A stretch of DNA of 64,000 bases from Apirhabdus apintestini (GCA_033977085.1 CP138906.1:3100001-3164000); one strand, 5' to 3'. Shown: positions 47,519-59,763, counted from the first letter of the stretch. Numbers and translations are program-made. Notes: generated by a model not told the origin, from the letters alone.

Positions 47519-48526
47519 ATGTTAAGGATACTCACGCTATTACTGGCCGTTTCTGGCTTTTTATTGTCCCCCGGCGCGTCCGCGGTGTGTACGCTTGCCC
47601 GCGGCACGCCCACTACACTGAATATCCCCGCGCAGGTGATTCATCTGGCGGCCGACGCGCCGGTCGATACCTCAACGCCTATTGCCGGAGCAACCTACGA
47701 CAGTAACGCGTTAAGCGCGGTCATTGGTTACGATAACTGCCAGGAAGGGACGCCAATCGGCAAACGCCCCATGAACCTCGGCCCTCAGAATACCTCGACC
47801 AAAATATATCCCACCAATATTTCAGGGTTAGGGGTGAAACTATTGTTTAGTAATGGCTCAATGACAGACTTTGGCGATTTCCCTTCAAACACCACTATTC
47901 ATTTTAACGATGGCAAACCCATCGGTACCTCGGATTTTAATCCCGGCCCCTTCTTTCGCATCGAATTTTATAAAACCGGGAAGCGGATTAATTTAACTAA
48001 CCCGGCGGGCGATACGGTGTTACCCGCCGGCGAGCTTGGCTATTACTTTATTATTGCGGCCAACCCTGCAAACTATGTGATGAAGTTAGCCATCGGAGAG
48101 ATCAAAGTTGTCAGTACGCCGGCCTGTACGATGAGTGGCACGCAGACCGTTGATTTCAATGAAGTAACCCCATCGTTATTGAAAGCGGGCGTCACCCGCC
48201 CGCTGGACTTCCAGATTACCTGCCAGAGCGACTACGGCGCTTATTCCGTCAAAGCCTCGATGACCACTAACACCCCCTCCTCTGACGCTAGCTATATTCG
48301 CGCTAAAGATGCCAATGGGAACCTCGACAGACTGGGCATCAAAATTACCGACACCAAAGGAAATCCCATAAAGGTGAATGGCACTAATACAGAAGACCGC
48401 CCCAACGTTACCAGTATGGGCCCGGCGGAATACGCCTGGAACGCCGAACTGGTTCCCGGCGCCAAAGCAACGCCCGCGGGCGGCACGTTCAGCGCCGAAG
48501 CCGAGATTGTGTTTGATATTCAGTAA
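47519..48526 (+). CDS. Two-domain fimbrial adhesin
   Basis: A 335-residue secreted protein. The signal peptide MLRILTLLLAVSGFLLSPGA is followed by an N-terminal lectin-like domain (residues ~25-195, Asn/Thr-rich, with FFRIEFYKTGKRINL). The C-terminal pilin domain has Cys in PACTMSGTQTVDFNEV and DFQITCQSDYG and ends EAEIVFDIQ. This is the FimH/MrpH-type architecture of a fimbrial tip adhesin. It lies 5 bp after tssA and not in the fimbrial operon 7 kb away, whose four genes lack an adhesin; I infer that it is the tip of that fimbria. The frame is intact. Confidence 0.82.
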   Translation: MLRILTLLLAVSGFLLSPGASAVCTLARGTPTTLNIPAQVIHLAADAPVDTSTPIAGATYDSNALSAVIGYDNCQEGTPIGKRPMNLGPQNTSTKIYPTNISGLGVKLLFSNGSMTDFGDFPSNTTIHFNDGKPIGTSDFNPGPFFRIEFYKTGKRINLTNPAGDTVLPAGELGYYFIIAANPANYVMKLAIGEIKVVSTPACTMSGTQTVDFNEVTPSLLKAGVTRPLDFQITCQSDYGAYSVKASMTTNTPSSDASYIRAKDANGNLDRLGIKITDTKGNPIKVNGTNTEDRPNVTSMGPAEYAWNAELVPGAKATPAGGTFSAEAEIVFDIQ

Positions 48527-48552
48527 CGCGGATGGAAATGGACCAGGGAATT

Positions 48553-49895
48553 ATGAAACACGTACCTGATATTTTTATCAGCATGGCCAGTTATCGCGAC
48601 CCGGAGCTTATTCCAACGCTGCACAATATGCTGGAACAGGCGGCTCATCCTGAAAACCTGCATATTGCTATTAGCTGGCAGGACGACGAAGACCTGAGCG
48701 TTTTTGAGCGCGCAGGCCTTAAACCCGACGGCATACGCAGCGTCGCCGGGCGCCAAATTAATGCCTTTCGTTATTTCGGCACCCGGGTCGATATTATCAA
48801 CCTGCACTATTACCAAAGCCAGGGCGCCTGCTGGGCGCGCAATCTGGCGGAAACGCTATTTGAAGGAGAAGCCTATTTTCTGCAAATAGACTCCCACTGC
48901 CGCTTTGTGCCCAACTGGGATAGCGAAATGATAGCCATGCTATCCCAGCTCCAGCGGAAAACCGCAAAGCCAATTATTTCAAGCTACCCGCCGCCTTTTA
49001 CCCCCGGAGAGGACGAAGAGGCCAGTAAAAACGGTATGTCAGCCGCCTGACCTTCCGGGAATTTAGCCAGGAAGGGCTGCCCATGCTCAGCTCCGTTCCG
49101 TTTACCAGCGAGGAACCGGTGCCCGGCAGCTACCTGGCGGGCGGGTTTATTTTCTCCACCGGCGATTTTATTAAGCAGGTGCCCAACGATCCGCACATCT
49201 TTTTGCCGGTGAAGAGATAGCGATGGCCGTGCGCGCGTTCACGCACGGGTATGACATTTTTCACCCGCACAAAATTCTGCTCTGGCATTACTACCAGCGC
49301 CAGGAGTGCCGCAAGGTGTGGGGCGATCACACCAATGAAGCAAAAGCCGAAGGCACCATCGCTAAGGCCTGGTGGGAATGGGATAAAGTTTCCAAGCTGC
49401 GAGTGCGTACGCTATTAGGGCTGGAAGAGACATCGCATGAAGCGCTTGCGCCGTGGGCGCTGGGCCATGAGCGAACGCTTCGACAGTTCGAATATCAGGC
49501 GGGGATTTACCTTAAAAACGGCACCGTACTGCCTGAGGTGATGGCACCGGAGCATAAAACCTTCTTCAGCGAATGGCCCGCGGATGAAGCGCAGTGGTTA
49601 GAGCGCCAGTTCGCCTACCACAAAAAACGCTCACCCTCAGCAAAGCGGAGTACGACACCCGCGATCCGGCCTTCGAAAGCCTGCACGTTAGCGTCTACAC
49701 CCCGCAAAACGTCCTGCTATACAAAAAACGCTGGCGTCGTCCGAGCTGGAAACGCTGCGCGCCAATTCTAACAATGATGATATAGCCATTTCTTTCGAAT
49801 TTAAGACTCACGCTGCGGCAACGCCGAAATTCGTAAGAATATGCCCGTGGTCCGCCGATAGCGGCTGGGGTACGGTGACGGAGAAAACATGGTGA
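48553..49895 (+). CDS. GlcNAc-transferase-like glycosyltransferase (Skp1 GnT / PF11397 type)
   Basis: About 448 residues. IFISMASYRDPELIPTLHNM, FLQIDSHCRFVPNWD (DxH-type metal site), PIISSYPPPFTPG, GSYLAGGFIFSTGDF and AGEEIAMAVRAFTHGYDIFH are the successive blocks of the GlcNAc-transferase family related to Dictyostelium Skp1 Gnt1. That enzyme puts GlcNAc on hydroxyproline of a cytosolic protein. No membrane segment or signal peptide is visible, so it should act in the cytoplasm. Start ATG 48553 follows CCAGGGAATT; ATG 48532 is also possible. Four one-base losses (near 49033, 49201, 49628, 49728) break the frame. The stop overlaps the next gene by 7 bp. Confidence 0.8.
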
Positions 49896-50036
49896 AAAGC
49901 GAAGCCCTTTTTAACAGCATCCTGAGTATTGATACGCTCATCGCCTTTGATTGTTACCAACGGTGCAAAACTGATCCACCCCAGCGGTTGAAAACTGATC
50001 CAGGGTTAATCTGCTCCTCTGAATACAGGGGAGCTT

Positions 50037-51053
<1,017 letters not shown>

Positions 51054-51057
<4 letters not shown>

Positions 51058-51835
51058 TGGTCGAACTACAACATCAACGGCTGATGGTGCTTGCTGAACA
51101 GCCCAGCTGGACAGCCTTATCGGCGCGGCGCCGGCACTGTCGCAACAGGCAGTGGATCAGGAATGGAGCTATATGGACTTCCTGGAGCACCTGCTACATG
51201 AGGAGAAACTGGCCCGGCATCAGCGTAAACAGGCGATGTACACGCGGATGGCAGCCTTCCCGGCGGTGAAGACGTTCGAGGAATACGACTTCACCTTCGC
51301 CACCGGCGCACCTCAGAAGCAAATCCAGTCGCTGCGTTCCCTGAGCTTCATCGAACGTAACGAAAACATCGTGTTGCTGGGCCCCTCGGGCGTGGGGAAA
51401 ACACATCTGGCGATAGCCATGGGCTACGAGGCAGTACGGGCGGGCATCAAGGTTCGCTTCACAACAGCAGCGGACCTGCTGTTACAGTTGTCGACTTCCC
51501 AGCGTCAGGGGCGTTACAAAACGACACTCAATCGCGGTGTCATGGCCCCCAAACTGCTCATCATCGACGAAATAGGCTATCTGCCGTTCAGCCAGGAAGA
51601 GGCAAAGCTGTTCTTCCAGGTCATTGCCAAACGTTACGAAAAGAGCGCGATGATCCTGACCTCTAACCTGCCGTTCGGGCAGTGGGACCAGACGTTCGCG
51701 GGTGATGCAGCCCTGACATCGGCAATGCTGGACCGGATCTTACATCACTCACACGTAGTCCAGATAAAAGGAGAGAGCTATCGACTGAAGCAGAAACGAA
51801 AGGCCGGGGTTATAGCGGAAGCTAATCCTGAGTAA
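51054..51835 (+). CDS. istB: IS21-family helper ATPase IstB (copy 3)
   Basis: Same AAA+ helper as in copy 2 but with the one-base-short CAGCCCAGC at about 51101, as in copy 1. The frame breaks after LAEQ and resumes at MDQEWSYMDF. Walker A and B are intact. Confidence 0.88.
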
Positions 51836-53685
51836 GCAAGGTGGATCAATATTAGACCGTTGGTGGTGACGGTAAGTGGATCACTTTTTACCCGTTGTTG
51901 ACATTGATGGCGTCATTCCTTCTCTGGGCGATTTTCGAACTCAAACTGATTTCGCTAATTGAGCAGTTTAGCCATGCGCTAATCGCTGAAAATCATGCCC
52001 AGGAAGAGAGCGAAATGCTCTGTCATATTCTCTGCGACTATTTCGATAAGCGCATCTCGACCAGCCAGTCTGGCAGTACCGCCGCCTGGGAGCGCTATTC
52101 GTTAATTCGCTATTTTTACGGCTATGACGAAGGCGACACCCCGGTGATGGATCAGCTTGAAACGCTTCTTACCAGCGAAAATGACGCGATTTTTCTCTTC
52201 GCGCGCAAGCTGTTAACGTTAATGGCTCAGGTTATAGGGCAGAGCGAAAAACTGGTCGCGCTGCGCACCGCCTGCCAGGGCAGGCACATTGCACGCGCGC
52301 AATATTACGCAGCACAGCCGGAATCAGAAACCCCGGTGGTTGTTTCGGAAACGCCGCGGCTAATGGTGTTTATTATTGGCCCCTTCGCCCGAAAATGGTT
52401 TAACCAGTCCGATTTAGCGTTAAGTAATGACAATGCCATCGTCTGGTCATCCGCACCGACTGCGGCAGCGCTGGCTGGCCGCCTTGAACATTTGAAACAA
52501 AACCGAAACCCGATAGAGACCATCGCTTTTTTCCCGGTGCTGGCGGACGGCTTTGAAAATAACGCTGTCCTTATCGAGCAAATCGCCGAATGGCGCTATG
52601 CGTTTTCTACCACGCCTATTCCCCGGCGCCTGCCCTGCCTGCTCGGCCTGTACTCGCGCCTGAGCGCGGAGCGCAGCGCCCACGATCCCGATAAAGCCAT
52701 CTGGACCGGGCGTCTTAATACGCGCTCAATGTCCAGCGTCAATCTGGAGGCGTGGCTTACCGCGCTGGAGGCGGAACTGGAAGCCCACGATGACGGGAAA
52801 AATGTGTATGCCATGCAGCGTCACGCGCTGGGCAGAACGCTGTTTTCCTGGATGGCGGAAAGCCGGGTGATGCGCACGCTGCAAAACCTGTTTGATACGA
52901 CGCAAGCTCGATCTCACCGGTATTACCCTCGCCGATCACGGCCCCGGTATGACGCGCCACGGCGCATGGTCTACCTGGCTTTCTGAACGCTACGGCATTC
53001 TGCCTGGCCTTTCTTCAGCCATCTCCATGCCCCCACTGCCGTTTATTCATTTACCGCCGCTGTCGGAAAAGGCGGCGGCTGCTCTAAGCGGGAGCGCGCG
53101 GGAAGATATTCTGCCAGAAGAGCCTGTAATTCATATGCAGGTACGCCGCCGACGCCGCTGGCCGGCGATCGCCGCCGCGCTGATCCTTGGCGTATGTGCG
53201 CTGGGCGCTTTTTCTTTTATGGGGATAGCGGCTTTTCCCGCCTGCCGGAGCAAATAGCCCAGACCGCGCCGTATAACTTACTCAAAGCAAAACCCGGTGA
53301 TATTAAAACCTTTACCTTCACCGGCATCATGCCGCTGTTTGAAAACGGCAGCAGTACGCTAATGCCGGACAGCGAAGAGGAGCTGAATAATATCGCACCG
53401 CAAATCGCCGCGCTGCCTAATCAAATATTTCTGATTATCGGCCACTCCGATAATACCGGCTCCGCCGCCGTCAATTTAGCGCTTTCTGCCGAGCGGGCGC
53501 GCGTGATTCGCGACTGGCTGGTCGCCCATACCGGCTTGCCCGCCAGCCATTTCATTATTGAAGGTGCTGGCAATACGCTCCCCGTTGCCAGCAACGACAC
53601 CAAGGAAGGACGCGCGCAAAATCGCCGCGTTGAAATCATACCGTTATCTGCCCAACGCAATAACCATTGAGAGAGAACGTTTACA

Positions 53686-54176
53686 ATGAGCAAGAAAGCC
53701 ATTACTTACCCCTAAATGAAGGCGCGTTTATGACGCTGGTACCACAGCAGGATCAGTCCATTAATATCCTGCGCTATACGGATGCGGAAGATAATCCCTA
53801 TAACATTATTATTAACCGCGCCGCGCTGGAGCCAGAGCAGACCGTCGATGACTTCTGTGAAAAACAGTGGGAAAGGATGAAGCGTTCCGTGCCGGGATTT
53901 GAAGTAGAAGGAAAAAATTTAAAGCATGAGATAGGCCCGGCGAAACTGCCGGTACTGCAAACTGCCAATAAATTTCTGGAGGACGGAGCGTGGGTAAAAC
54001 AGGTGACGTCGATTATCACGCTGCCGCAGCATCCGGTCCTGAATCCTGGTGCCCGTAAGCTGCTGGTTTTCACGCTCGCCACTAACGGCGATTTCACCGA
54101 AGAGCAGCGTAAACACTATGTGCGCATTATCAATAGCTTTATGCCGGCTGAAATGCCGCTGAATGTAGAAGATTAA
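53686..54176 (+). CDS. EagR/EagT6-type T6SS effector chaperone (DUF1795)
   Basis: About 164 residues of the DcrB/DUF1795 fold (INEGAFMTLVPQQDQSINIL-like start, DFCEKQWERMKRSVPGFEVE, LPVLQTANKFLEDGAWVKQV, a C-terminal FTEEQRKHYVRIINSF). Family members shield the transmembrane segments of PAAR/Rhs or VgrG-loaded effectors before export. The true start is ATG 53686 (MSKKAITYP); one C is missing in the run at about 53710 and restoring it gives ITYPLNEGAF. It closes the T6SS plus arm. No Rhs or PAAR-toxin effector lies next to it, which is unusual. Its last ~32 codons are reiterated downstream. Confidence 0.82.
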
Positions 54177-54779
54177 TCGCGCACCTCGCCGCCTGCGCGG
54201 CGGCGAGACAATAGCGTTTCAGAAACAGGTCCGTTAGCGGGCGGCGTTACGCTTCACTAACGGCGATTTCACCGAAGAGCAGCGTAAACACTGTGTGCGC
54301 ATTATCAATAGCTTTATGCCGGCTGAAATGCCGCTGAGTGTAGAAGGTTAATCGCACACCTCGCCGCCTGCGCGGCGGCGAGACAATAGCGTTTCAGAAA
54401 CAGGTCCGTTAGCGGGCGGCGTTACGCTTCACTAACGGCGATTTCACCGAAGAGCAGCGTAAACACTGTGTGCGCATTATCAATAGCTTTATGCCGGCTG
54501 AAATGCCGCTGAGTGTAGAAGATTAATCGCGCACCTCGCCGCCTGCGCGGCGGCGAGACAATAGCGTTTCTGAAACAGGTCCGTTAGCGGGCGGCGTTAC
54601 GCTTCACTAACGGCGATTTCACCGAAGAGCAGCGTAAACACTGTGTGCGCATTATCAATAGCTTTATGCCGGCTGAAATGCCGCTGAATGTAGAAGATTA
54701 ATCGCGCACCTCGCCGCCTGCGCGGCGGCGAGACAATAGCGTTTCAGAAACAGGTCCGTTAGCGGGCGGCGTTACGCTT
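54080..54779. repeat. 175-bp tandem repeat, four copies
   Basis: Units begin at 54080, 54255, 54430 and 54605, each exactly 175 bp. Each holds the last ~32 codons of the DUF1795 gene, its stop, a 9-bp-stem hairpin (CTCGCCGCC / GGCGGCGAG) and about 60 bp of spacer. Unit 1 is the real gene end; units 2-4 share changes such as CACTGTGTG for CACTATGTG, and unit 4 returns to CTGAATGTAG. The array ends at the stop codon of the opposing dehydrogenase gene. The junction shows ACGCT microhomology. Confidence 0.95.
54184..54206. terminator. GC-rich hairpin after DUF1795 gene (repeated in each unit)
   Basis: CTCGCCGCC-TGCGC-GGCGGCGAG forms a perfect 9-bp stem 8 bp after the stop of the chaperone gene. 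There is no T-run after it, so it is a weak terminator or mRNA-stabilising hairpin. It recurs every 175 bp in the array (near 54359, 54534 and 54709) and lies between convergent genes. Confidence 0.55.
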
Positions 54780-56089
54780 AGTCCCAGCGCCCGGCAATAA
54801 TTGCATCAATTTCCCCCGGCCGCAGGCGGATCTCAGCGGCGCGGCGATGCCCCTGCATCCCTTCAGTTCGACTCTGGCGTACCGCCGGCTCCGCAATTGC
54901 GGCGATCCCTTCGCTATCAATCCACTGGTGAGTACAGGTTTTCACATACGCGCCGACCCACAGACCGCCGGTATAGCGCGCTGCCGCCATGGTCGGTAGC
55001 GTATGATTAGTCCCGCAGCATTTATCTGAGAAAACTACGCTGGCGTTTTGCCCGATGAACAGCGAACCATAATTAAGTATTTTCGCCGCCGTAGCGTGCG
55101 GATCGCGGGTATGCACCTGTAAGTGTTCCGTCGCCATATAATCCGCAAATGCCACCAGCTCCACTTCATCGCGACACAGAACTATCTCGCCCTGCCGCCG
55201 CCAGGCTTCCCGGCGGTGGCAGCGGTCGGCAAGCTGGCAAGCTGGCTTTCGATTTCATGCAGCGTTTCACGCGCAACACGCTCACTGGTGGTAGCAAGCC
55301 CCACGCGGGTTCTCACGTCATGCTCCGCCTGCGCCAGCAGGTCGGCGGCCAGAATCCGCGGATCGGCGCCGTCGTCCGCGACGGTGAAAATTTCACTTGG
55401 CCCGGCCAGCGCATCAATACCAACGCGCCCAAACGCCTGGCGCTTCGCTTCATTCACAAAGGCGTTGCCCGGCTCAACGATTTTATCAACCGCCGGAATG
55501 CTTTCCGTGCCCCACGCCATGGCGGCAATCGCCTGCGCACCACCGACTTTAAAAATACGCCGGGCGCCGGCCGGTGGCACACGGCAATCATCGCCGGGTG
55601 CGCACCGGGCGGCAGGCAGGCAATAATGTTTTCACATCCGGCAACCGTGGCAGGCACAATCGTCATGACCGGCGCAGAGAGGATAGGATAGCGACCGCCG
55701 GGCACATAGCAGCCCACCGTCTGAATGGGGATAATCCGGTGGCCAAGGTGAACGCCAGGCAGCGTTTCTACATCTAACGGCGTCATGGTCGCAAGCTGAG
55801 CCTCGGCGAAGCGCCGTACCTGCGCAATCGCGAATTCGCTGTCGCGGCGAGTCTGCGGGTCCATAGTTTCCAGCGCAGCCTGGATTTCCGCCTCAGACAC
55901 TTCAAATTGTTCGGGAACCACGTTATCAAAACGCTGAGAATAATCGCGCAGCGCCTGGTCTCCCCGCTCCCGCACCTGCTCGATAATGGCGCTCACCGTA
56001 TCGGTGAGCGAGCGATCGGCCTGTGCGTCATTCGCCTCCGCGCGTTTAACCCACGTTACCCGGTCGGCAATGGTTTTAGAGGTCGTCAT
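54778..56089 (-). CDS. HisD-superfamily dehydrogenase, HpsN-like (copy A)
   Basis: About 437 residues of the histidinol dehydrogenase superfamily, closest by eye to sulfopropanediol 3-dehydrogenase (HpsN). LPGVHLGHRIIPIQTVGCYV then PGGRYPILSAPVMT, FKVGGAQAIAAMAWG, the PGNAFV and GRVGIDALAGPSE blocks, and CCGTNHTLPTMAAARYTGGL near the end cover the NAD and zinc-binding regions. IVEPGN replaces the more usual VGPGN. It would oxidise an alcohol to a carboxylate in two NAD-linked steps. Frame breaks near 55573 and 55203 each need one G. The start overlaps the stop of the NTF2-like gene (TAATG). It is last in the minus operon. Confidence 0.83.
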
Positions 56090-57241
56090 TATTGTACTCT
56101 CCCCATCTGGCCAAGCTTAATTTGCGCCAGTAGCGCCAGGTGATCGTAAACCACCCATTCATCGACGATTTTACCGTTCACGATATGATAATGAGACATA
56201 CCCATAACAAACAGGCGCTCGCCGGTGGGTTTGCCCAGTTCCCCAAAGCCCAAATGGTGGCCTTCCATTACCCAGCGCACGGCGACTTTGGTGCCGCCTT
56301 CGTCACAGGGGTTGGAGCAGATATGCTGCGGCATCCACGCGCCGTCCGGAATCATACCGATAAGCGCCAGCGTCTGGTGCGTTACCGCCGCAGAGCCGTA
56401 CAGGCTCTTTCATTAACGGGCCGTGCCACTGCACGTTCGGGGCATAGACTTCTTTGATTTTTCCCAGCATACGGCGGTTATAGATTTCATGCAGCCAGCC
56501 CAGGCACTCGGCCTCGGTGTCGGTATGGGCGATGGATACATCGCATTCCGACTGCGGCGGATACTGGCCCAGCAGGCGACAGTTTTCCCCAATATCCGTT
56601 ACCCGGAACCCTTTATCAAACTGCTCTTTTGCCATATCCCACGCTACGGCATCGGTATCCAGCCCCAGTTGCTTCATGAGCGACATATTGTCGCTGACTA
56701 CCCACTCCCGATAGATTTTGTTTTCATGGATCATACAATCCGCCACGGTACGAGTCACAAAAGTGCGGTTAGTCGGGCTGCCTAAATGGCTAAACTGGGT
56801 ATGGCGCCCGGTGCCGGTCACCAGATGTGAGGTATAAAAACCGTCGATGTCGTTACCGTTCCACACCACCTGCGTTGCCATACCGCGCCGCTCGGGAAAC
56901 GCCACCAGCCGCTTTAAGGTATCCTGCACCACCTGCTCGCGGTCATACAGCGTACCCAGCGCGTTATACAATACGCAGTTGTGGGTGTAGTGGGTGTAAA
57001 TCAGGCCGACGTCGCGCTCATCCCAAATTTTATGGGTACAGCGCACGATGTAATCGACAATATCGGTATAGCAGTCGTCAAACCCTCTCAGCGACTGCGC
57101 GCGCGGGCGTTTTTCCGGCACCAGATCGATAAAATCCCGGCGCTCCACCTGTAATACCGGTTCATCCCTTTGACTTTGAGACCTCGCATTACTTTTTTCA
57201 GGTACCGCTGGCGCTTTATGGGTTGCTTCTGTTGAAGACAT
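56089..57241 (-). CDS. Double NTF2/SnoaL-like protein A
   Basis: About 384 residues: an N-terminal polar tail of ~50 residues, then two NTF2-like alpha+beta barrels. The first is around IVRCTHKIWDERDVGLIYTH to REWVVSDNMSLMKQLGLD, the second around LGWLHEIYNRRMLGKIKEVY to IVDEWVVYDHLALLAQIKLG. Each half has the family's closing E-W-V-(V/Y)-D strand. NTF2-like cyclases and isomerases act on small ligands in this pocket; the reaction here is unknown. Start ATG 57241 follows AGGAGG. A frame break near 56408 separates LMKEP from LYGSAAVTHQTLAL. It is translationally coupled to the HpsN-like gene and paralogous to the gene at 57609-58579. Confidence 0.7.
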
Positions 57242-57242
57242 A

Positions 57243-57608
57243 GAACCTCCTGCTTTTAGGTAATAACAGCCCCTCATCACAGCGGGATGATGGCGTAATC
57301 GGACAATAGAATCCCAGGGTAAATAACGCTATTTACCCGGCAGTCACGACGTCATGTGTCGTTAATAAAAGAGCGCCAGCTGGTATATCCGTGCGGCACT
57401 GAAATAACTTTCTGTATTAATCGTCCGGCCTTATCAATAATATGTTTAAGCCATCAGGCGCGGGCAATGTGCCTAAACCAAAGCATACGCAAGACTGATA
57501 GTCGCACTCCTGCTTCAAAAAAGTCAGTCTTACGCGCTTAGTAATTAATATTAGCGCCAGCGCTCTAGTTAATTAAAAGCGCAATAATAAAAATATTGGG
57601 CCAGTAAA
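57243..57608. promoter_or_regulatory. Spacer with perfect inverted repeat upstream of NTF2-like gene A
   Basis: About 365 bp between the two NTF2-like genes. At 57317-57338 there is a perfect inverted repeat, GGGTAAATA-ACGC-TATTTACCC, 76 bp before the start of gene A. It could be an operator or an mRNA hairpin. The region at 57540-57608 is AT-rich. No gene is supported. Confidence 0.5.
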
Positions 57609-58579
57609 TTAATTAAATATTTGCGACCAAATAGCTAATTCATCAATACCCAAATATTCCCGAATAATTAATCCATCGCGTAATTCAAGCTGGCTAATTC
57701 CATTTATTGCGATGGGCCTGCGCGTGGGCGCACCGAATTTTCCGTAGCCGTCATGCCAGGTCAGCAGCGACCAGCGCAGCGAGATACGTATCGGTTCATT
57801 TGCATCTTTGCGCACAATCAAATGATGAAGCCGGGTCTCGCTATCGGCAAACGAAGCGCGATAGCCGGATAGCCAGGCCGAAATTTCCTGTGCCCCCGTG
57901 CAGGCGCAGTGCCCAGGGCCGTGCAGCGTCGCGGCGGGATGGTACAGTTCCGGCACAATCCCACTATTGCCCCCGGCCCACATGGTCAGGTAGCGCTCCA
58001 CGACGCCGGCAAGCGGCCCTTCTACGTCATCGCCCTCCGGCCCGCCTGCCCAGCGGGCATCGATCTGTTCGGCGCTTTCCACCTCCAGCCCTAATTCACG
58101 GCGCGTTTGCGCCAGCCCATGGGCGAATTCCCGCACGTCCAGGCCGATCTGCGCGGCAATCGCCGCCCTGTCCTGCAGCAGCCATTCCTGACGCACCGCG
58201 CCGTCAGCGCAAAGCCGGTCGGCCCGGTACGAACCCATACGGTTTTCCCGGTCGGCGGGCCAAAGAATCCCTCTCCCTGATGTTGAATACAGGCCACGGT
58301 GCGCTGCGCCGCATAGTGTTCTAATTCCTGACTGTGGCTACATAAAATATCTTCCGTCAGCACCGAGCGCTGAGGAAAGCTGTGCATCGCCTCCAGCGTC
58401 AAACGCATAAACTGCGAAAGGTCGGAAAGCTGCTTTTCCGGCGTCATAAATACCACCGGGTTGGAATAGAAATCCGCCAATTGGCCAATATCTTTCTGCT
58501 CCCAGACCACGTGCGTCAGGGTCAGAATAAACTGCTGAATAGAGTCGAATTGTGGGCTAAAGCCCGGCAGCCTAATCAT
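57609..58579 (-). CDS. Double NTF2/SnoaL-like protein B
   Basis: About 324 residues with two NTF2-like domains: LTLTHVVWEQKDIGQLADFY in the first, VERYLTMWAGGNSGIVPELY in the second, which ends LIIREYLGIDELAIWSQIF. It is paralogous to protein A but lacks the long N-terminal tail. The domain pattern resembles ester-cyclase or polyketide-cyclase-like proteins, and the substrate cannot be read from sequence. One base is missing near 58232 (TT to T); with it the text reads TVWVRYRADRLCADGAVRQE. The start overlaps the lacI-type stop (TGATG) and its ribosome binding site CAGGAGG lies within that gene. Confidence 0.7.
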
Positions 58580-59639
58580 CAGACCTCCTGAGACTGAAAC
58601 AGCGTAACGCCTTCGCTTTCCGTCGGCTCGTGGCGCACCTGGCGGGTCGAGCGCCGCACAATGAGCGCGGCGGGCAGAGTAATTTGCTCCGGTTCGATAA
58701 TCCCGCTATCGATTTGCTTCATCAACAGAGCGACCGCCGCATCTACCATCTCATCAACGGGCTGCGCGGCCGAGGTGAGTTCATAAGATGGCCAGCTTGC
58801 AGGCGCGGTATCGTCATAGCCCACTACCGACACATCTTCGGGGATGCGCAGCCCGAAGGTGGAGCGCGCCACGTCCATCACCGTCATCGCCATATGATCA
58901 TTCGCGGCAAACACTGCGTCCGGCGGCGGCGTAGAGGAAAATAAAGCGCTGGCGACGCGCTGGGTTTCCTGGGTGTCGTAATTGCCGTGCACCACCCGAA
59001 TATCGTTGACTCCGTGCCGGGCCAGCGCCTCAACAAAGCCTTTTTGCCGCGCCTGGCTGGAAGAAGAGTCCGCCAGACCGGAGACAAACGCAAAGCGCTG
59101 ATGCCCCGCTGCCAGTAAAAACTCGGCAATCTGACGCGCCGCATTTTCATTATCGCTGTTGACGCTGGACGCGGTGCCGCTCTCCTCCCGGCGGTTAAAC
59201 AACACCACCGGGATACCGGTTGCCAGGCACTCGCCGGAAAGCTCGTGGGAGAGCGTGGTCGAAGCCAGCACAATACCGTCAACGCGATATTGCATGATCT
59301 GGTCGAAGATACGATCGACATCGCTGTCGCTAACAAACAGCAGCAGGTGGTAATTGAGTGCATCCAGCCGATGAGCCAGCGCTTCCAGCACCTGCGGATA
59401 AAACTGATTATCAAAGTAGGACATCACAACGCCAATAATTCGCGATCGCGACGTATTCAGCGAACGTGCAATCGCATTCGGGCGATAGCCGAGCTCCCGG
59501 GCCGCTTTTAGCACTTTTTCACGGGTCAGCGGTGAAATACTGGCTCCCGGCGTGAAAGTGCGCGACACCGCCGACTGAGAAACCCCGCCAACTGCGCAAC
59601 CTGCAAAGATGTCACTGCCGCAAATACCTTACGTTTCAT
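58579..59639 (-). CDS. LacI-family transcriptional regulator
   Basis: About 353 residues. The LacI helix-turn-helix SLQVAQLAGVSQSAVSRTFT and hinge REKVLKAARELGYRPNAIAR are followed by a periplasmic-binding-protein-like sensor domain (RIIGVVMSYFDNQFYPQVLE, VFAANDHMAMTVMDVAR, IPEDVSVVGYDD). The start is ATG 59639 (MKRKVFAAVT). One base is missing near 59581, which hides the first ~36 residues from a single frame. It heads the minus operon and is divergent from the MFS gene, so it probably controls both units and itself. The closest known relatives in this subfamily are gluconate (GntR)-type regulators. Confidence 0.9.
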
Positions 59640-59763
59640 GCCCTTCAATTCCTTATCTGCGCGCTGTAGCCGCACGCAGCATATCACTGGAAGGCGTCGA
59701 AATGCCTGCCGGTCTCACGCCAGCGAGGCTGACGATGAGCGTTTTTTAATACTTACACCATCC

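Noticed and set aside
54080..54779. Possible CRISPR-like array
   Set aside because: Units are 175 bp, contiguous and contain coding sequence; there are no spacers and no cas genes.
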